From Paramyrothecium sp. XJ0827 (Eukaryota; Ascomycota; Sordariomycetes; Hypocreales; Stachybotryaceae), in the NCBI GenBank assembly GCA_020881915.1, contig JAJFPB010000009.1, positions 1,116,001-1,180,000 of the forward strand: a stretch of 64,000 nucleotides of DNA. The letters are read 5' to 3'. Numbering within the stretch: position 1 is the stretch's first letter; every line of letters starts with the position of its first letter. This document shows positions 44,848 through 57,406 of this stretch, piece after piece. Below the pieces are notes generated by a model. That model was not told where the DNA came from and made no database searches. It saw only the letters and a list, made by a program, of their open reading frames with translations. The position numbers were made by a program, and so were the translations under genes.

Positions 44848-46601
44848 CCCACGAAGAATGGCCGAGGGGTTAATTGCTACAGACAGCGTTATGGAAGGAG
44901 CCTCTGACAGTTTCGAAGAAGTGATGCATCAAGAAAGTGATTGACTTTGCACCTCGCTTTTTATTATCAGTTCAATGCTATGTGCCTTCTTTCCAATCGA
45001 CATAAGCCTTACAGACATGATGACATCGCGTTTGAGTGCCGCTGACGGCCCCGAGCGTTGTTGTCGAGACTGCTTGCAGGCAATTGGTAGAGTGTTGTAG
45101 ATTGAATGGTCGGAGTTCACACACAAGCACGGGGACGAAGGGGGATGCAAGGATACTGCAGTCGAAAGGAGGAACTGGGTTTGGTAATTCAGGCATTGGG
45201 GCCCAAGTTTCCGGCTACATGCACGGCACGGTGTGAAATATGGTCTGCTTTTCACAGCCCTGGGACACGACTTCGCACACCCTTGGCCTCGAGGATGAGT
45301 TGTTCACCGGCAGGCAAAAGCAAATAGAGATAAGCGGGTCGTTGCGAAATGGACCGAGAACAACACACAATTGTTGAAAGCTCGGAAGTCTACGGTATCG
45401 GCCTAGAAATCCTACTTTCACTGCAATTGCCTCGATTATCGATCAAGCAGCATAAATATGAGACTCGAGAATGTTTTACAAGTTAAATTCAGTTTAGTTG
45501 AGGCCGCGATACAATTTTAGACGTAGCAATAGGTTTTGTTGACCTCCTGTCTTTTAGAGTACATGAACGCATCTTTTTGCGGAAGATTCGCCTACAACAA
45601 TGGCAGCAAGATGATGGACTCAAAGTCATCGAAGCACTCTGGTCACCGCAAAAGAAAAACATAGAGAGCCACATTCGCGGAATTAGAGAGGCGGTAGCAC
45701 AAGAGCTGGCCCGAATAGACATAGCCCTCCGGCTCGCTCACTAATGCTCTGAGGATTCCAGCCAGTATGTGGAATAGCCATCGAAAAAGGCTGCGTGAAT
45801 ACAGCCAAACCTAGGCACTTACATGATAGCGTGTATACTTCGTAACATAGCAGATATTGCCAATGATCTTAGAAACCTTTATTCCAAGCATGGGAAAGAG
45901 GCGGAGAATACTAAAGGCAGGGGGATTCGGGGCCCCCCGTAGCGAGCTTCGATGACCAGCCACGGCACAACTGGAATTTCTTGACTCATGAATATTTTCC
46001 AGCTATTATTAAGATGCCCATTGGGCTCTGCCCCGCATCTTTGTACTGCGGGACGGGTACATATTAGGTTAACGGCATGGCGTGCGTTGTGGATAAGAAT
46101 CAACAATTGTGTAAATGAGCTGTTGTTGACAACTTCAAGGCCACTTGGGAACCCGGTGAAGACTTTCAAGCACCAGGTGATGAATTCTTAAGCTTGCGAG
46201 CGCCTCTTCATAATCGCAAAATGGAGAGTGCATTCCTATTAGGTATTTCGCCATCTTTGAGCAGCGGTTCTGCGCTGCACTACCAAGCCGACGGCTTGGG
46301 TTGATCGTGGACTCAACTTCCAACCTCCTATGACACCACACCATGACAAACCTGATGTGGGGGCCCATAAGCTGCCATTTTAGTCAAGAACCGCAAAAGT
46401 CCATACCCGTGGCGCCTGGTGTCCACTTGACGGCTGGGTGGCACAACCAAGCTAGAAACGTGGCAGATGGCTGCTACCAAGTTGCCGAGACTGCTGGATC
46501 AAAACAATGTATCCAGCAGGCAGCTCTTATCAATCTCGAAGTGTACGAAAGTCTCGGTTAGTTCCTACTTAACATTCTACGACCCAATCAATACACTAAA
46601 T
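44848..46601. other. Spacer between two zinc-finger paralogues
   Basis: Divergent promoters of the two flanking zinc-finger genes plus a protein-like relic at 45502-45744. Otherwise nothing recognised. Confidence 0.5.
45502..45744 (+). pseudogene. Relic fragment resembling the N-terminal helical domain of fungal NLRs
   Basis: An open frame of 80 codons bounded by stops and without an ATG at its head reads as real protein: DTILDVAIGFVDLL, RVHERIFLRKIRLQQW, LWSPQKKNIESHIRGI, REAVAQELARIDIALRLA. The pattern (aromatic/hydrophobic helices, W-xx-F/L-like spacing, then I-x-x-I...A-x-E) resembles the helical domain that precedes NACHT modules in many fungal STAND proteins. A cttttag acceptor-like site at 45551-45557 could mark an exon border. 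No NACHT or repeat domain follows, so I call it a remnant. The resemblance is by eye only. Confidence 0.35.
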
Positions 46602-47902
46602 ATGTTTTGTTTCACTCCCTAGTAAGTCAAAGCGGCCTGAACCACCACAATAGTCACTTCCAACACTCCTACCGCTATTACCTACAATTCCTCCTCGTCG
46701 CCTTTTTCCTCTTAACTGCTGAAGATGAGGGGATCATTTCGCACCCTTCAAACTCCAGTCGGCAAAGTCGTAAAGCACGAACACAGCGCGGCGATCGAAG
46801 GCAAGAGCCTTATAAATCCCCCAAGCAGCCAGATAAGGCCGCTGGTCGTGACAACAACGATGAGGAGGACGAGAATGATTATGTGGGAGCCCAGCAAGGA
46901 CAAGATGCAGAGACACCTGGCAACGAGAGACTTCTGGCTTGTCCCTTCTTCAAGTTCAACCCTATTGAACATCAGGATTGCTTGTCACGTCACCGCTTGC
47001 GGGATACATCTACTGTCGTGCAGCATCTAGTTCGATCCCACAAAGTACAACCTATTCACTGCCCTACTTGTGGCCAGAAATTTGACGAACGAGAAGAGTG
47101 CGACTTGCACGTCCAACAACGCTCTTGTACACGACGAGATTTTCTATATGATGGCATGAAGGAGGATCAGTTTCGACGACTCAAGAAAAATCGGCGTAGA
47201 TTGAGCGAGGCCAACCGCTGGTACTCTATATGGTACGCCTTATTTCCAGATGCTGATCGGCCGGACTCGCCTTATATCAACAGTCCTGTCCAGGAATGGG
47301 CGGATGTGATGTATCGGGCATGGCGGTTTGTCCGCTCTGAACGGCCTGAAATATCCTCCCCAGAGTTTTTAAGCCATCATATTGGCTTGCGCGGTGAATC
47401 GCAATCCTCAGATCTCTGTAGGCGCGCTGAATGGGACTTTTCGATTCTGTTCGATTGGCCTTATCTTCGATCATTGCTTCCTTTGAGCCGAGAAAATCTC
47501 TCCTTCCTTGCTTCGGATCACCAGGCCCCTCCCTCAGACGGAGCAATGATGTCTACAGGTGTCAGGGGCGGTGAGGCCTCTCAGCAAGCAGCAGCTACCG
47601 GACCGCAACCGGGTCGGTTTGCAATGGCTTTTGAGCCGCCTCTAACATCCGATCTTACTGGAATGGTCGATGATATTGCCCTGGATGACCCCCAATTGGG
47701 TCACGTTTACGAAGAGGAAGCTAGTACATGGTCCGGCTATATAGATAACTTAAGTTACCCGACTGACTGGAATGCTTTGACGGAAGGAGACCTTTCAATT
47801 GCCTCCTTTCCCCTCCAAAATGATCCTCACAATCGGATCGGAAGTTTTGGGACAGACGAATACCCCGGCAGCAACAGTCTTTACCCTGATCCAAGCATAT
47901 AA
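46602..47902 (+). CDS. Fungal LLACPF-type zinc-finger protein, paralogue 2
   Basis: The long open frame has no ATG upstream of the zinc finger, so splicing is needed: ATG at 46602, exon 1 46602-46621, donor GTAAGT, acceptor CCAG at 46758, exon 2 46759-47902, giving 387 aa with phase 2 preserved. This first intron (137 nt) is a proposal. The basic N-terminal part leads to RLLACPFFKFNPIEHQDC, V-x-QH...SH, PIHCPTCGQKF and DLHVQQRSC, then EDQ and RWYSIWYALFP with RPDSPYINS, all collinear with paralogues 1 and 3. The C-terminal 150 residues are acidic and Ser/Pro-rich. It runs tail-to-tail with the HET/zinc-finger gene and head-to-head with paralogue 1. Confidence 0.75.
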
Positions 47903-48246
47903 ACGTTTGCTCAGGAACATTTTCACATACAATGCCGCATATATCGTGACGTTTTCATGTCGATGATGTTCATCGACGGTCTAAGAAAAGGCGGAAACTC
48001 CCTAGGTTTGCCTCCAAGGATGTTTTGGTAGATGCTGTTCTCTATTCGAACGGACCTCTGGCATTGTATGAATGGATACATCAAGCGGATCTCGTGAGAA
48101 TTGGAGACGAGGGGTCGACACTCGTAGAATCACAAAGGTGGCTAAGATGTTGGCAGTTTCAGGAAACCCTCGAGGTTCTCTTTCCTGCATTATCATTCAA
48201 GAATTGAATCAAAGTCTTGTTAGAAAAGCCCCTCCATTATTCAAAA
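47903..48246. other. Convergent 3' flanks
   Basis: Between paralogue 2 and the leftward HET/zinc-finger gene. Short ORFs only. Confidence 0.6.
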
Positions 48247-50804
48247 TCATCCGGTTGGTACGATACCAGATTGTTCTAGCATTGCGGAGAGAACAGAAGC
48301 ATGCAACGACATTGACGTGGTCTCATCATGCGTAGTTTCCAGTTGCGATAGCCCTCGTTTCTGCAGCTCACTTTCCATCAGACGAGGACCAGTCACGCGC
48401 CAAAATGACCGCAGAGCTAGCGCTTCGCGTTCTGACGGCGACGAGAGTCTGAGAGATTTGGGCGGCGGCACTTTAGGGAAGAGGATGGCCCAGATGCGAA
48501 ACCACTCCTTCTCTTCCTGCTTGACCGTGGCGTCTACCGCGAATTCTGGATTGCCAGCTCCTCTGGTCGTAGCCTTCGATTTCCTCCTTATCTCAAACTC
48601 GTTTCTTGCTTTACCCATCTTGCCATAGCCTCGTTCCGAAAGTTTCCGAACCTGGTCCTCTGTTGCACCGACTATGAGGCCTTGAGTGGGCTCACGAGGG
48701 GTGCAACAGCGTGCTACTATATGTTGATCCCGCACGGTCGAACTATCAAATATCGTGTAGCAGACCGGGCAGTATTCCGGAGCAGGGTGGTCAACAATAA
48801 CATGCTGCTTGATGGCGTAAGTGTCGGATAGCTCAACCCCCCACATGCAATCAAAAAAGCCTTTGGGATCGAGCTTATAGAACGGGCAAGCGAGCAAGTC
48901 TTCGCCTTGTTTGACCTGCGGTAGAACTTGGGCAGAACAGGAACTCTCGCTATCAGTTTCTGAAGCTCTCGTTGATGAAGCAGTCATGCGATCATATGAG
49001 TCGTCTCCCTTACTTCGTCTGCGAATGCGTTTGTGTGAACGGGGAGGGTTACAATGTCCGGTTGACGTAGGGCTAGATTTCGCACATGAACCTTGCTTGG
49101 TGATCGATCGTTTGCTCCTACGTGAACTGTTGAGAGCCTTTTCACCTGTCCATGCTTCGAGACCCAACTTTACCAAGTCCGGTATGATGGGTTGAAGATG
49201 GTGGTCCGATTTAAGTGTTTCAGACTTTTCGGGCGGCGATGTGAAAATGGCGACGTCATCTTCGCTGGACAAACAGTCACTCAGATCGTACGCGAGCTCC
49301 GAGTTCCAGTCGAGAGTCTGCTTCGTTGACAGCTTATCGGGGTACGTTGCTGGTAGCATCGTTTGTTCATTATAGACACCGCATGCTGATCCACGGTCAC
49401 TGGTCGTGTCCGGTGATCGTGGTGTAGAAGAGTGAGGGTAAAAGACATCTATCACCTGCGTCAGAGACTCATCAACCTTTCTTCCCATTGATGAGAAGCA
49501 AGCTTACATTCCGAGACCTCGCTCACCCATGCTGATACACGCAATTTTTTAGATTCTGTAAGCATGGGTCGCTTTATTAACTCTGTGGCATTCCGCTGAA
49601 TACAGACCCGGCTTGCTCGGATGTTATAGCTGGCTGCGGAAACCTGGACAAGTTCGTGGGGATTGACTCTAATAAAGAGGCCCGAACCAATTTGTCTAAG
49701 AGCGATGCCGACAAGCATTGAGTCGGGTCGGCTGCGGCACGACGCATTAAGCACGAGCACGGTTCCGGGATCGGCCTCTCCTTGGTCATCGCCGGTCAAC
49801 AGGTGGCCTTGTACACAGAGACCACGGCTGTTCAATGCCAATTGGCAGTCAGACGTGAAACGTGCAGACCATGTAGGAGAGGCAGTAGAGAAGTGACCAA
49901 AGTCGGCAATGGAATCGGCAAAAATGCCACTGATTTGTGGCTGCTGCTTCCCCCCGCTGCTGCTGTTGCAATGGTTGTCATAGAGCTCTTGTTTCCATGC
50001 AAGGATCGAGAGGTCTCTTGTACTCAATAGAATCTTTTCTTGCAAACGGAGAAAAGCGGAACGTCCTCCCTCACCATATCGTGGTGTAAGTTGGTCACGG
50101 ACACCACAAACACCAATCAGTGAATAGGCCAAGTCTTCAGGTCGACTAGCTTTTCGATGGATAGCCCAAGAAATGCGTCGACCAATAGAGGTTTCGAACA
50201 GCGCGTCTCGTTTGGCAAGTACATCGAAATCGATACGGGAGACACGCGACAGCATGTCGAGCCATGGCTGCGGTGACTTGGGATCCTTCACGCCTCGGAG
50301 GTTCCACTTCGAATCGAAAAACTCGACACATTTCCCAGCAACGAGCTCTTGAAGTGACCAGCAATTATCGAACCAGCCGCAATGGGAGAGTAGGGGTTCC
50401 AAGTTCGTGGGTGATAGAGCATCGTGGTCGTTCGTGGTTTTCAGGGCAAGATCTGGCAAAAACACGATGCAAAGTGCAGCATCCCAAATTAAGGAGAACG
50501 AAGCAGTTGCATGTTCAGCTAAGCAGGATGTTGAGGATTTGTCAACACACAGATCAAAAACCCAGAGGAATTCGATGCCATTGGATCTTGCTTGTCTGCA
50601 GGCCTGGACAATATGGTGTGAACTTGCTATGCTTTCCGGATCTAACTCGTTGTCGCCCAAATCGGATGCGAGGAGGTTGTCGATCTCAGGCAATGTTGGA
50701 TTGTCAAGTCGACAGCCACCTGCATATGAGAAGACGGCATATGCAGTTGGAGGTCGACCGGGGAGAGATACCAGCCGAAAGGAAGTTGTCTCGAGGAATT
50801 TCAT
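48247..50804 (-). CDS. HET-domain protein fused to an LLACPF zinc finger (paralogue 3)
   Basis: Two same-strand ORFs overlap by 28 bp: a HET ORF (50804-49461, 447 aa) and a zinc-finger ORF (49488-48247, 413 aa). A 50-nt intron with GTGAGC donor at 49526 and AAG acceptor at 49477 is phase 0 on both sides and joins them into an 835-aa protein, which I prefer. The HET domain includes LWVFDLCVDKSS, NCWSLQELVAGKCVEFFD, RRISWAIHRKASRPEDLAYS and YGEGGRSAFLRLQEKIL, the vegetative-incompatibility HET-E/HET-D style. The adjoining region has SGIFADSIADF and DCQLALNSRGL, as in that subgroup. The C-terminal part has LLACPFYKLDPKGFFDC, KQHVIVDH, YCPVCYTIF, CCTPRE and EWFRIWAILFPKVPPP. It is a likely allorecognition or cell-death factor. 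If not spliced, these are two overlapping genes. Confidence 0.78.
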
Positions 50805-52280
50805 GAGCGAGTTGTAATTGGATAGCCGGCTCCTGATGTCAGATCATTTGCACTTGTAGTCCACCAATTGCCAAAGAGGAACATCACGGGTTGTAGTTAG
50901 TCGAACTTGGAGGCGGAAAATACAAGTAATATGCTTTTTAAGGAGGATCATTGCGGCCGTCTGACCCGGAGGTCTCCCACTCTAGATGATGACCACAAGC
51001 CCTGTGCAGACTACGTAAGACCTTGCTTCACCCGAACGTTGTAGGATACACGGAACGACAACATTTGTTGAGACCGGGCTTGTTTCAGTACGATAATCTT
51101 GTCTAGCAAGTTCAACCGAGAGATTAGTGAGAATGGTGGCACTAGACTAGAGCACAAGTGTGCTCTCTCCGTCCGATCGGGAAAATGACTGGTCAACAAT
51201 GAACGCAGAGCACAACGGTGTCCTCTATACTGGTCCGTGCATTCCGCGGACGCTTATCCCTTGGAAAACGTTATACCAGTCTCATTCGACAGACGGATAC
51301 ATGCATCCAGATTTAGATTTGACGTGCTCGACGACCACCATCATACGATTAATCAACAATTGTATATTGTTAGCCCTCCTGAAAAAATAAGCAGCTCTAC
51401 AGCAGATACTTGAAGAACTCCGAGACAGAAGCGGAACTGGTTCGTGCCGTCCTTAGCCAGCTAGATCGTATTACCGTGAGCGTCATGCGGCAGTCGCGTT
51501 GTGGTTCATTGTTCAAATCCGCTCAAGTTCATGCAAATGGCTGACGTGGAAGGTTCCGGTTCGTGAGCCGTGCAATCTTACCCTGCATTTCACAACCTTC
51601 CTGGTTTTGCCTGCTCAATCACAGCATTATTCGCTCAAGATATCAGTGGGAAATCGGAAAGGCTTCTGCCGGGCCCGTCGGGCATCTTCACGTTTGACAG
51701 GATTTGGCTTACTGCCCGAAGTTCTATGTAGTCGGTTCTTGCGCATTGTGTCGCGATACGCCTCGAACATGACATTGTGCTCTACGATAGACGAAGAAGA
51801 AGTTCATATTCCATAAAATTCACCTAAGTTGAAAACGATCAAACGTGAAATAAGGCCTGGATTTATCACTAAAACTGCCAATCGACATTTAGACTACAAA
51901 TCAAACCAAATCCAGACGCTGGATGTAACAAAAAGTGAGGAAAACATGTCTTAGTAGGAATATCAACACTTCAGGGGCATTTTGGTGAGGATTTTTTTCG
52001 GCATTACTTTATGCACGCGTGACTTCCGAACCATGAACTTCGCGTGCGTTGAGGCAAGGATGCCAATCCACTATTGTGTATTTCTCCGAGCAAACCGTAG
52101 ATAACAGGCTGTCCACGTAATGTCCTCACAAGGGATTAGAGCTGTTAGAAACCCTACTTCAGCGCACATTCAATCATAGTACTCTGTACTCATACTTCTT
52201 TCCTTCTTTTGTCTTTTTCTTTACTGCTGAAACCCTGAGAACCCTTAAAAAGCTATCTATTGGGAGCTATTCTACTATGC
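50805..52280. other. Spacer between HET/zinc-finger gene and membrane SDR
   Basis: AT-rich. An open frame near 51389-51545 (KQLYSRYLKNSETEAELV) is protein-like but short and unrecognised. No other feature supported. Confidence 0.5.
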
Positions 52281-53438
52281 CTATTTAAGAGCCTGAACCC
52301 CATCCAGGGTATGGTCAGTCCATTCTCGAAGCCTCCTTACAAGCTCCTCATCCCTCGCTGCAGATGACAGCGCCCCTGCAGTGCCCACAGGCTCGTAGTA
52401 ACTGCCACTGGCTACATCTGAGCTCGTAGCCGCCCACAGATGATTTCTGATCCCCACACTTACTGGTACGCAGAAAAAGGGTGCAATAGGTTGGGTCAAG
52501 CGTGCAAAGGTACTCTCCTTCGCCAAGGACGTAGCCATAGCGGTGAGTATTCTTCCGGGATGTATTGCCACCACTTTAAGTTGCGGAAACTCCTGACTTA
52601 GACTCTTCATCAAACCGATGAGTGCTACTTTGCTCTGGCCGTAACGCCTCATGTATTGCTAAAAACAATATTAGCGGCTATCATCAGCATCAATACGACA
52701 TCCTTGGATGGCACTCACAAGGTCTGCACAATCAGTGGTGATCTTGGCAAAGTCAACGCCATTCTTGGGCGCAGCAAAGTGACCTTCGCTAGAAGTGATG
52801 ATGATTCGTACGTCGCTATCGGGCTGCTGCGCCGTGGAGAGCAGCCGGGGCATGAGGAGTCGGGACAACAGGGCATGTCCAAGGTAGTTGACTCCAAAAT
52901 GAACCTCGAAGCCTTCGGACGTAAGAGCTGGTGATACGCGCAGGACTCCAGCATTGAGGAACAGAATATCTAGCCGAGTCTCCTGGGCGAAGAACGCAGC
53001 TGCGCATTTTTGAATGCTCTCGAACGAAGAAAGATCCAAGCCAAGAAAGTGAATTGCGGTAGGTGGTGAACCGACAGTCTTTGGGTCAGTCCCTGAATTG
53101 CCATAAGCCTCATGAGTAATCTTTCCAGCGAGCGCTCTCTTGGTTTCTTCGTTACAGGGTAGGTCCGCTATGTATATCCGGGCAGGGCGACCATACCGAG
53201 CCAATTCGATAGCAGTCTGTCGACCAAGATCTCCTGCGGCTCCTGTGATAAGAACAACCTTGCCTGCTAGCGAAGGGATGTCATGAGCAGGATCGAAAGT
53301 AGGCCTCGACTTATCGCCCTCATTTCGCGACCCAAAGAGAACGATTCGGTTCAGGTCACGCAGGAAATCCATGCTGAGAGCACAGACGAAGACTATGATG
53401 GCTCCCAAGGCAACGGTGGCAATGATAGTGAAGGACAT
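52281..53438 (-). CDS. Membrane-anchored short-chain dehydrogenase
   Basis: SDR oxidoreductase of 365 aa; exons 53438-52719 and 52658-52281 with a 60-nt phase-0 intron (GTGAGT, CTAATA branch, TTTAG). The frame stays open upstream to a TTG at 53492, but the first ATG is at 53438. Residues 1-30 form one transmembrane helix (MSFTIIATVALGAIIVFVCA), so the enzyme probably sits on the ER or another membrane. The cofactor loop is VVLITGAAGDLGRQTA, the structural motif LFLNAGVLR, the catalytic Ser in IIITSSEGHF and the YxxxK pair in RYGQSKVAL, the last encoded just after the intron. The IHPGRI motif follows. WW-domain oxidoreductase/retinol-dehydrogenase-like; the substrate is unknown. Confidence 0.92.
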
Positions 53439-53797
53439 GATCGTAAGAATGCAGCAACAGACTGCCAGAGAGGCTCGCCGAATTGCGACCAAGCTTCTAC
53501 CGGTATATCTGCTGACGAAGCGGATACGGGAGTAAGAACCTGGTTTGTTGGTGCGTCGACGGGCAGGGGTATCGGGTGGGTCAGAAAGGACGGACTTTCG
53601 AATGCATGGGATAACACTAATGAATTGGGACCCTAACGATCAGCTTAATCTCCCACGAAGCTGGCTCGTTCATTATTGGTGAACCTACACGATCGGATCG
53701 AACAGCCCGTGCGTGTTCGGCTTCTGGCCAAGGCAGCTTTTGACTTGTAGACCGTATGTTCGGGTACTATTACTAGGCTGTTTCACAACCTCTGGTT
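53439..53797. other. Promoter of the membrane SDR and 3' flank of the phosphatase gene
   Basis: 359 bp without a supported gene; it holds the leftward SDR promoter. Confidence 0.55.
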
Positions 53798-55694
53798 TCA
53801 TACAATCTTTCCGTTCCTCAACGAACCGCTCTTCGCCTTGCCTCCACCTACGGTTGGATTCCGCGCCAGCCTGTTCTCGCCTTTATTCACCACAAACTTG
53901 GCAACCTCAATCTCATCCGTGCTGCTCTTCTTGACATCCGGAATGCCATAGAATGTCGCCGTCAGCTTGTCATAGCCGACGTCGAGCTCAAAGTAGCCGC
54001 GGTAATGCAAGTCCTGCCATTGCAGCTCGTCGTTACGCCCAACCAACCAACCCGAGGCCAAGTCGGCCAGGAATTTGGGCGTCGAACCGCCGATTGGGCT
54101 GCTAGAGGTGACGGCCGAGCCTGCAAACTCGACGCCCACGGCACCTTTGCCAGTATTCTTGTCGTAGGGTCGGTCGCCCGCATCGCCAGTGACCCAGGCG
54201 AGGTCTGAGACCCACGCCGCGTGGGAGTCGCCCGCGAGCATGATGGTATCGTTGATCTTGTTGTTGTAGAGGTGTCCCAGCACACGGCGCCGATTGGCCA
54301 GATAGCCGTCCCATTGATCGCGGTTGAAGCACTCCTGAGTGAAAAAGCCGAGGGTGATGTGGCTGAATATCACCTGCTGACCTACCAGACGCCACGCCGC
54401 GCCGCGGTCAGAGGACTGAGAAAGCTGGTCGTAGAACCAGGCCTCCTGCGCAAAGCCCATCACCGTGCGATTCTCCAAATCCACCAACTTCTCGACTTCA
54501 CCTGAATTACCACCGATGCCGGCAAAGCCATTTAGGACGGTGAGATCGCGGTCATATTGGCGAGTGTCAAGCATAACGAGGTCTAGCAGGGTTCCGATCG
54601 AGAACGAGCGCCATATGCGCAGACTGTCGTCCATGTCAACTTGGCGGATGGGCATCCACTCAAAGTAAGCACGGACAGCTGCTTGCTTGCGCCGCGCGAA
54701 AACGGTGCCGTCCGAATTGCTCGAGCCGGAACGCCAGGCGTTATTGGCGACTTCGTGGTCGTCCCAGACGGGGATCCATGGGAAGCGGCTGTGCGAGGCG
54801 AGCAGGTCCTGGTCGGTGCGGTAGGTGGCATGTCGCCTGCGATAATCGTAGAGTGAGTAGATCTCGCGTTCGGGTTCAGCCTTACGATGGTCGCCTGGCT
54901 CAGGTGAGTACTCATAAATGTAGTCCCCTAAGTGAAGGACATAATCGACCGAGTCCTTGGCAACGGGATTGGCATAGGCGTTGAAGAAGCCCGCGGCTGA
55001 TACAAATGTTATGATGATACACGTATAGGGTTGTAAAATACACTCACTGTAATCGCTGCAAGAGTAGATGGCGAACTTCACATTTCTGGGGGTTTCGGAG
55101 TCCTTGCTAGGTGTGGTCTTGGTGCGGCCGACGGGACTGGTTTTGGCCGAATCGCAGACATTAAACTGATAGTAGTAGGTGGTAAAAGGCCGTAAACCAC
55201 CAGCTTCAAACTTTAAAATGTCAATGGGCCACCCTGTGATCTAAACCTATCGTTCGACTGACCTTGACAGTATAATCAACGTCAGCCGTAGTGTAGGCGG
55301 TGCCACGATCTACGACGTTGCTCAACTTCTCATCTGTGGCAATCCGAAACTCAACGCAAGCAGCCTTATCCGACGGTTGTTCACCCTCAGGATGCTCATA
55401 GATGGGGACGATGCCTTCGGGAACCGTGTTAGAAGCCGTGTTGTTCGCCGACGGAGCCAATCGCGTCCAGATGATGACAGAATCTGCTAGCGGGTCCCCA
55501 GAAGCCACGCCGTGGGTAAAGTTTACTTCTTCGGGAGAAAATAGGCCGCCTGTCTGCCGCTTGGTAACCTGGCTGAGCGGCACGGCGAGACTGGGGTGGC
55601 GGCGAGATGGACTCAGGTACGCCAAGTTCTTCTCATGCAGAGAGGCCAAGGCGCCGTACGCAATGGCAATGGTGACAGCAAACTTGGGCAGCAT
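53798..55694 (-). CDS. PhoD-type alkaline phosphatase/phosphodiesterase
   Basis: Secreted metallophosphoesterase of the PhoD family, 597 aa; exons 55694-55263, 55210-55048 and 54996-53798; introns 52 and 51 nt. The open frame extends to a TTG upstream, but the ATG at 55694 starts a hydrophobic signal peptide (MLPKFAVTIAIAYGALAS). The N-terminal PhoD domain shows NFTHGVASGDPLADSVIIW. The catalytic part has FAIYSCSDY, the metal-binding VLHLGDYIYEY and IPVWDDHEVANNAW, and the downstream AGDSHAAWVSDLAW. Several sequons suit secretion. It releases phosphate from phosphomono- or diesters outside the cell; phosphate-starvation control is usual in the family but no clear PHO motif was checked. Exon 2 is only 163 nt and ends within the beta-strand before the active site. 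Confidence 0.93.
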
Positions 55695-57406
55695 TTCGTA
55701 GCGCAAAGACACCAACTCGGGAATTCTACGACCTGACCATGCGAGCTCCTAAGCATCAGGCCAGACGGGAAGCTTTGGTCTATATCTTCGCCGTGGCCTC
55801 GTCCTCAATATTGTCAATTCTTGACGAATTGCGGCACGTGCAAAGGTCGCTGGCAAGGCAGAAAGCCTGACAAGCCACAAGCGACAAGGATCAAATACTC
55901 GGTGACAGATTTGAGCAGTTGAAGTGCACCTCGGTTAGGCTAGTCCTGCACATTCCATGTCAGCCCTTCCTCGGATCCCGGGTGCGACGCGGCGCGGCAT
56001 TCCAAACAGAGGATAAGCCATCCCACTGCCATTAAGGAACTCATCCAGGACGGGAAGGCCGTCTACTCTGCCGGTCAGCGCCAGTAGTGCAACGATGCGG
56101 GCAACGAATGCCGGCGGGTGAAAAGCAGATCCGGAGAGCACGTGCGTTGGCGATAGGACTGGCGTGGGGATCGAGTCGGCAGGTACGGGCCGAGGCGGTC
56201 CACAATATGCCCGGGGTTGATCGACGCGCAGCCTTTGAGCAACATGTGTGTGCACTAACAATCGCAATAGCATTGGTAAGTGATTCTAAAACGGGATGCG
56301 GCGTTGAGCCTCGAATTAGTCTTTGTACATTTTCTGGCGAGGCTCCACGGAAATGAGTTCATCTTAACGCCACATCACCGTCACAGATTAGGTAGACGGG
56401 ACATCATGCTGACCGAAATCCTGGTCTCATAGAGGGGAAAAAATTATTGGACGCTGGTGGTTGAACATGGAAGCGATTTCGTGAACCAGAGACTTCGATA
56501 CAGGATTAGTATGAAGTCATTGTTTAATCTGGGCATCGTACCATGAAAACGTTGCGCCGAGAATGGGACCCCCAGCGGAAGGACAATGCTCGGACATGTG
56601 GGACACAGAAGAGTCTGGTAACCACCCATGTAAGCCCGGTTCTCCTCGGCATGATCGTGCAAATGCAAGACACATGAAACCCAGGGAACGTTTCACGTGC
56701 ACGAATAAACCCGCAAATCTTCACGACAAAATTTCAATGCCACTTGGTCTACACGATGCGCGAACAAGCCGTTCTCACAAAGTCAACGGGCCCTGCGTCT
56801 TCCCTTCTCTTGCTTTCGAGGTTCAACGGCTGGTGACGTGCCCGAGTTATCTCCGGGTTTCCTAATCAGGCAATGAACGTTAGACAATTGCCCCACCACT
56901 TGTGCAGGTCAAACTGGTTTCCGCATGATACATACTGCTAAGAAAGCTACTACAAAAGCTTCCTCGACCTGGCACGCACCACAAATGCGGATCAGCGACA
57001 AGGGAAAACACGAAAGATCAGTTATAAGAGGTGGATCGACAAAGTCTAGAATGGCCTTTGGCGTGATCCATTGCCGCTACACTCGACAACGAATCCTGGC
57101 TGGACCGGGCTCTCTTCCGACAATCGCGGGGATGGCAGGTAACGCCATGCCCCACGAAGTCCATGACGTCGACTCTGATCCCGACAGCCCACGACCCAGT
57201 CATCGCTGAGCCGTATCGTCATACATTCAATTATCTTGGGTGAAATATTGGGCGGCACTGTAATCGGAGGGGGTCGATGACGACGAAGAAGCCATTTGAC
57301 GTGGAAATCCGAACCGTACTTTAAGAAGTCGCTGTTGCCGTGTGCATGTCGCACAGATATGAATGCTAACGACCATCCAAAGATTACAACAAAACAGTGA
57401 TTTACC
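55695..57406. other. 1.7 kb spacer between divergent phosphatase and alcohol dehydrogenase genes
   Basis: Divergent promoter region. Several overlapping 60-120-codon ORFs, none recognised. No RNA gene seen. Confidence 0.55.

Noticed and set aside
53439..53492. N-terminal extension of the membrane SDR
   Set aside because: The extension begins at TTG and lacks an ATG. The ATG at 53438 directly precedes the membrane helix.
55695..55715. Upstream start of the PhoD gene
   Set aside because: The earlier codon is TTG; the ATG at 55694 begins a normal signal peptide.
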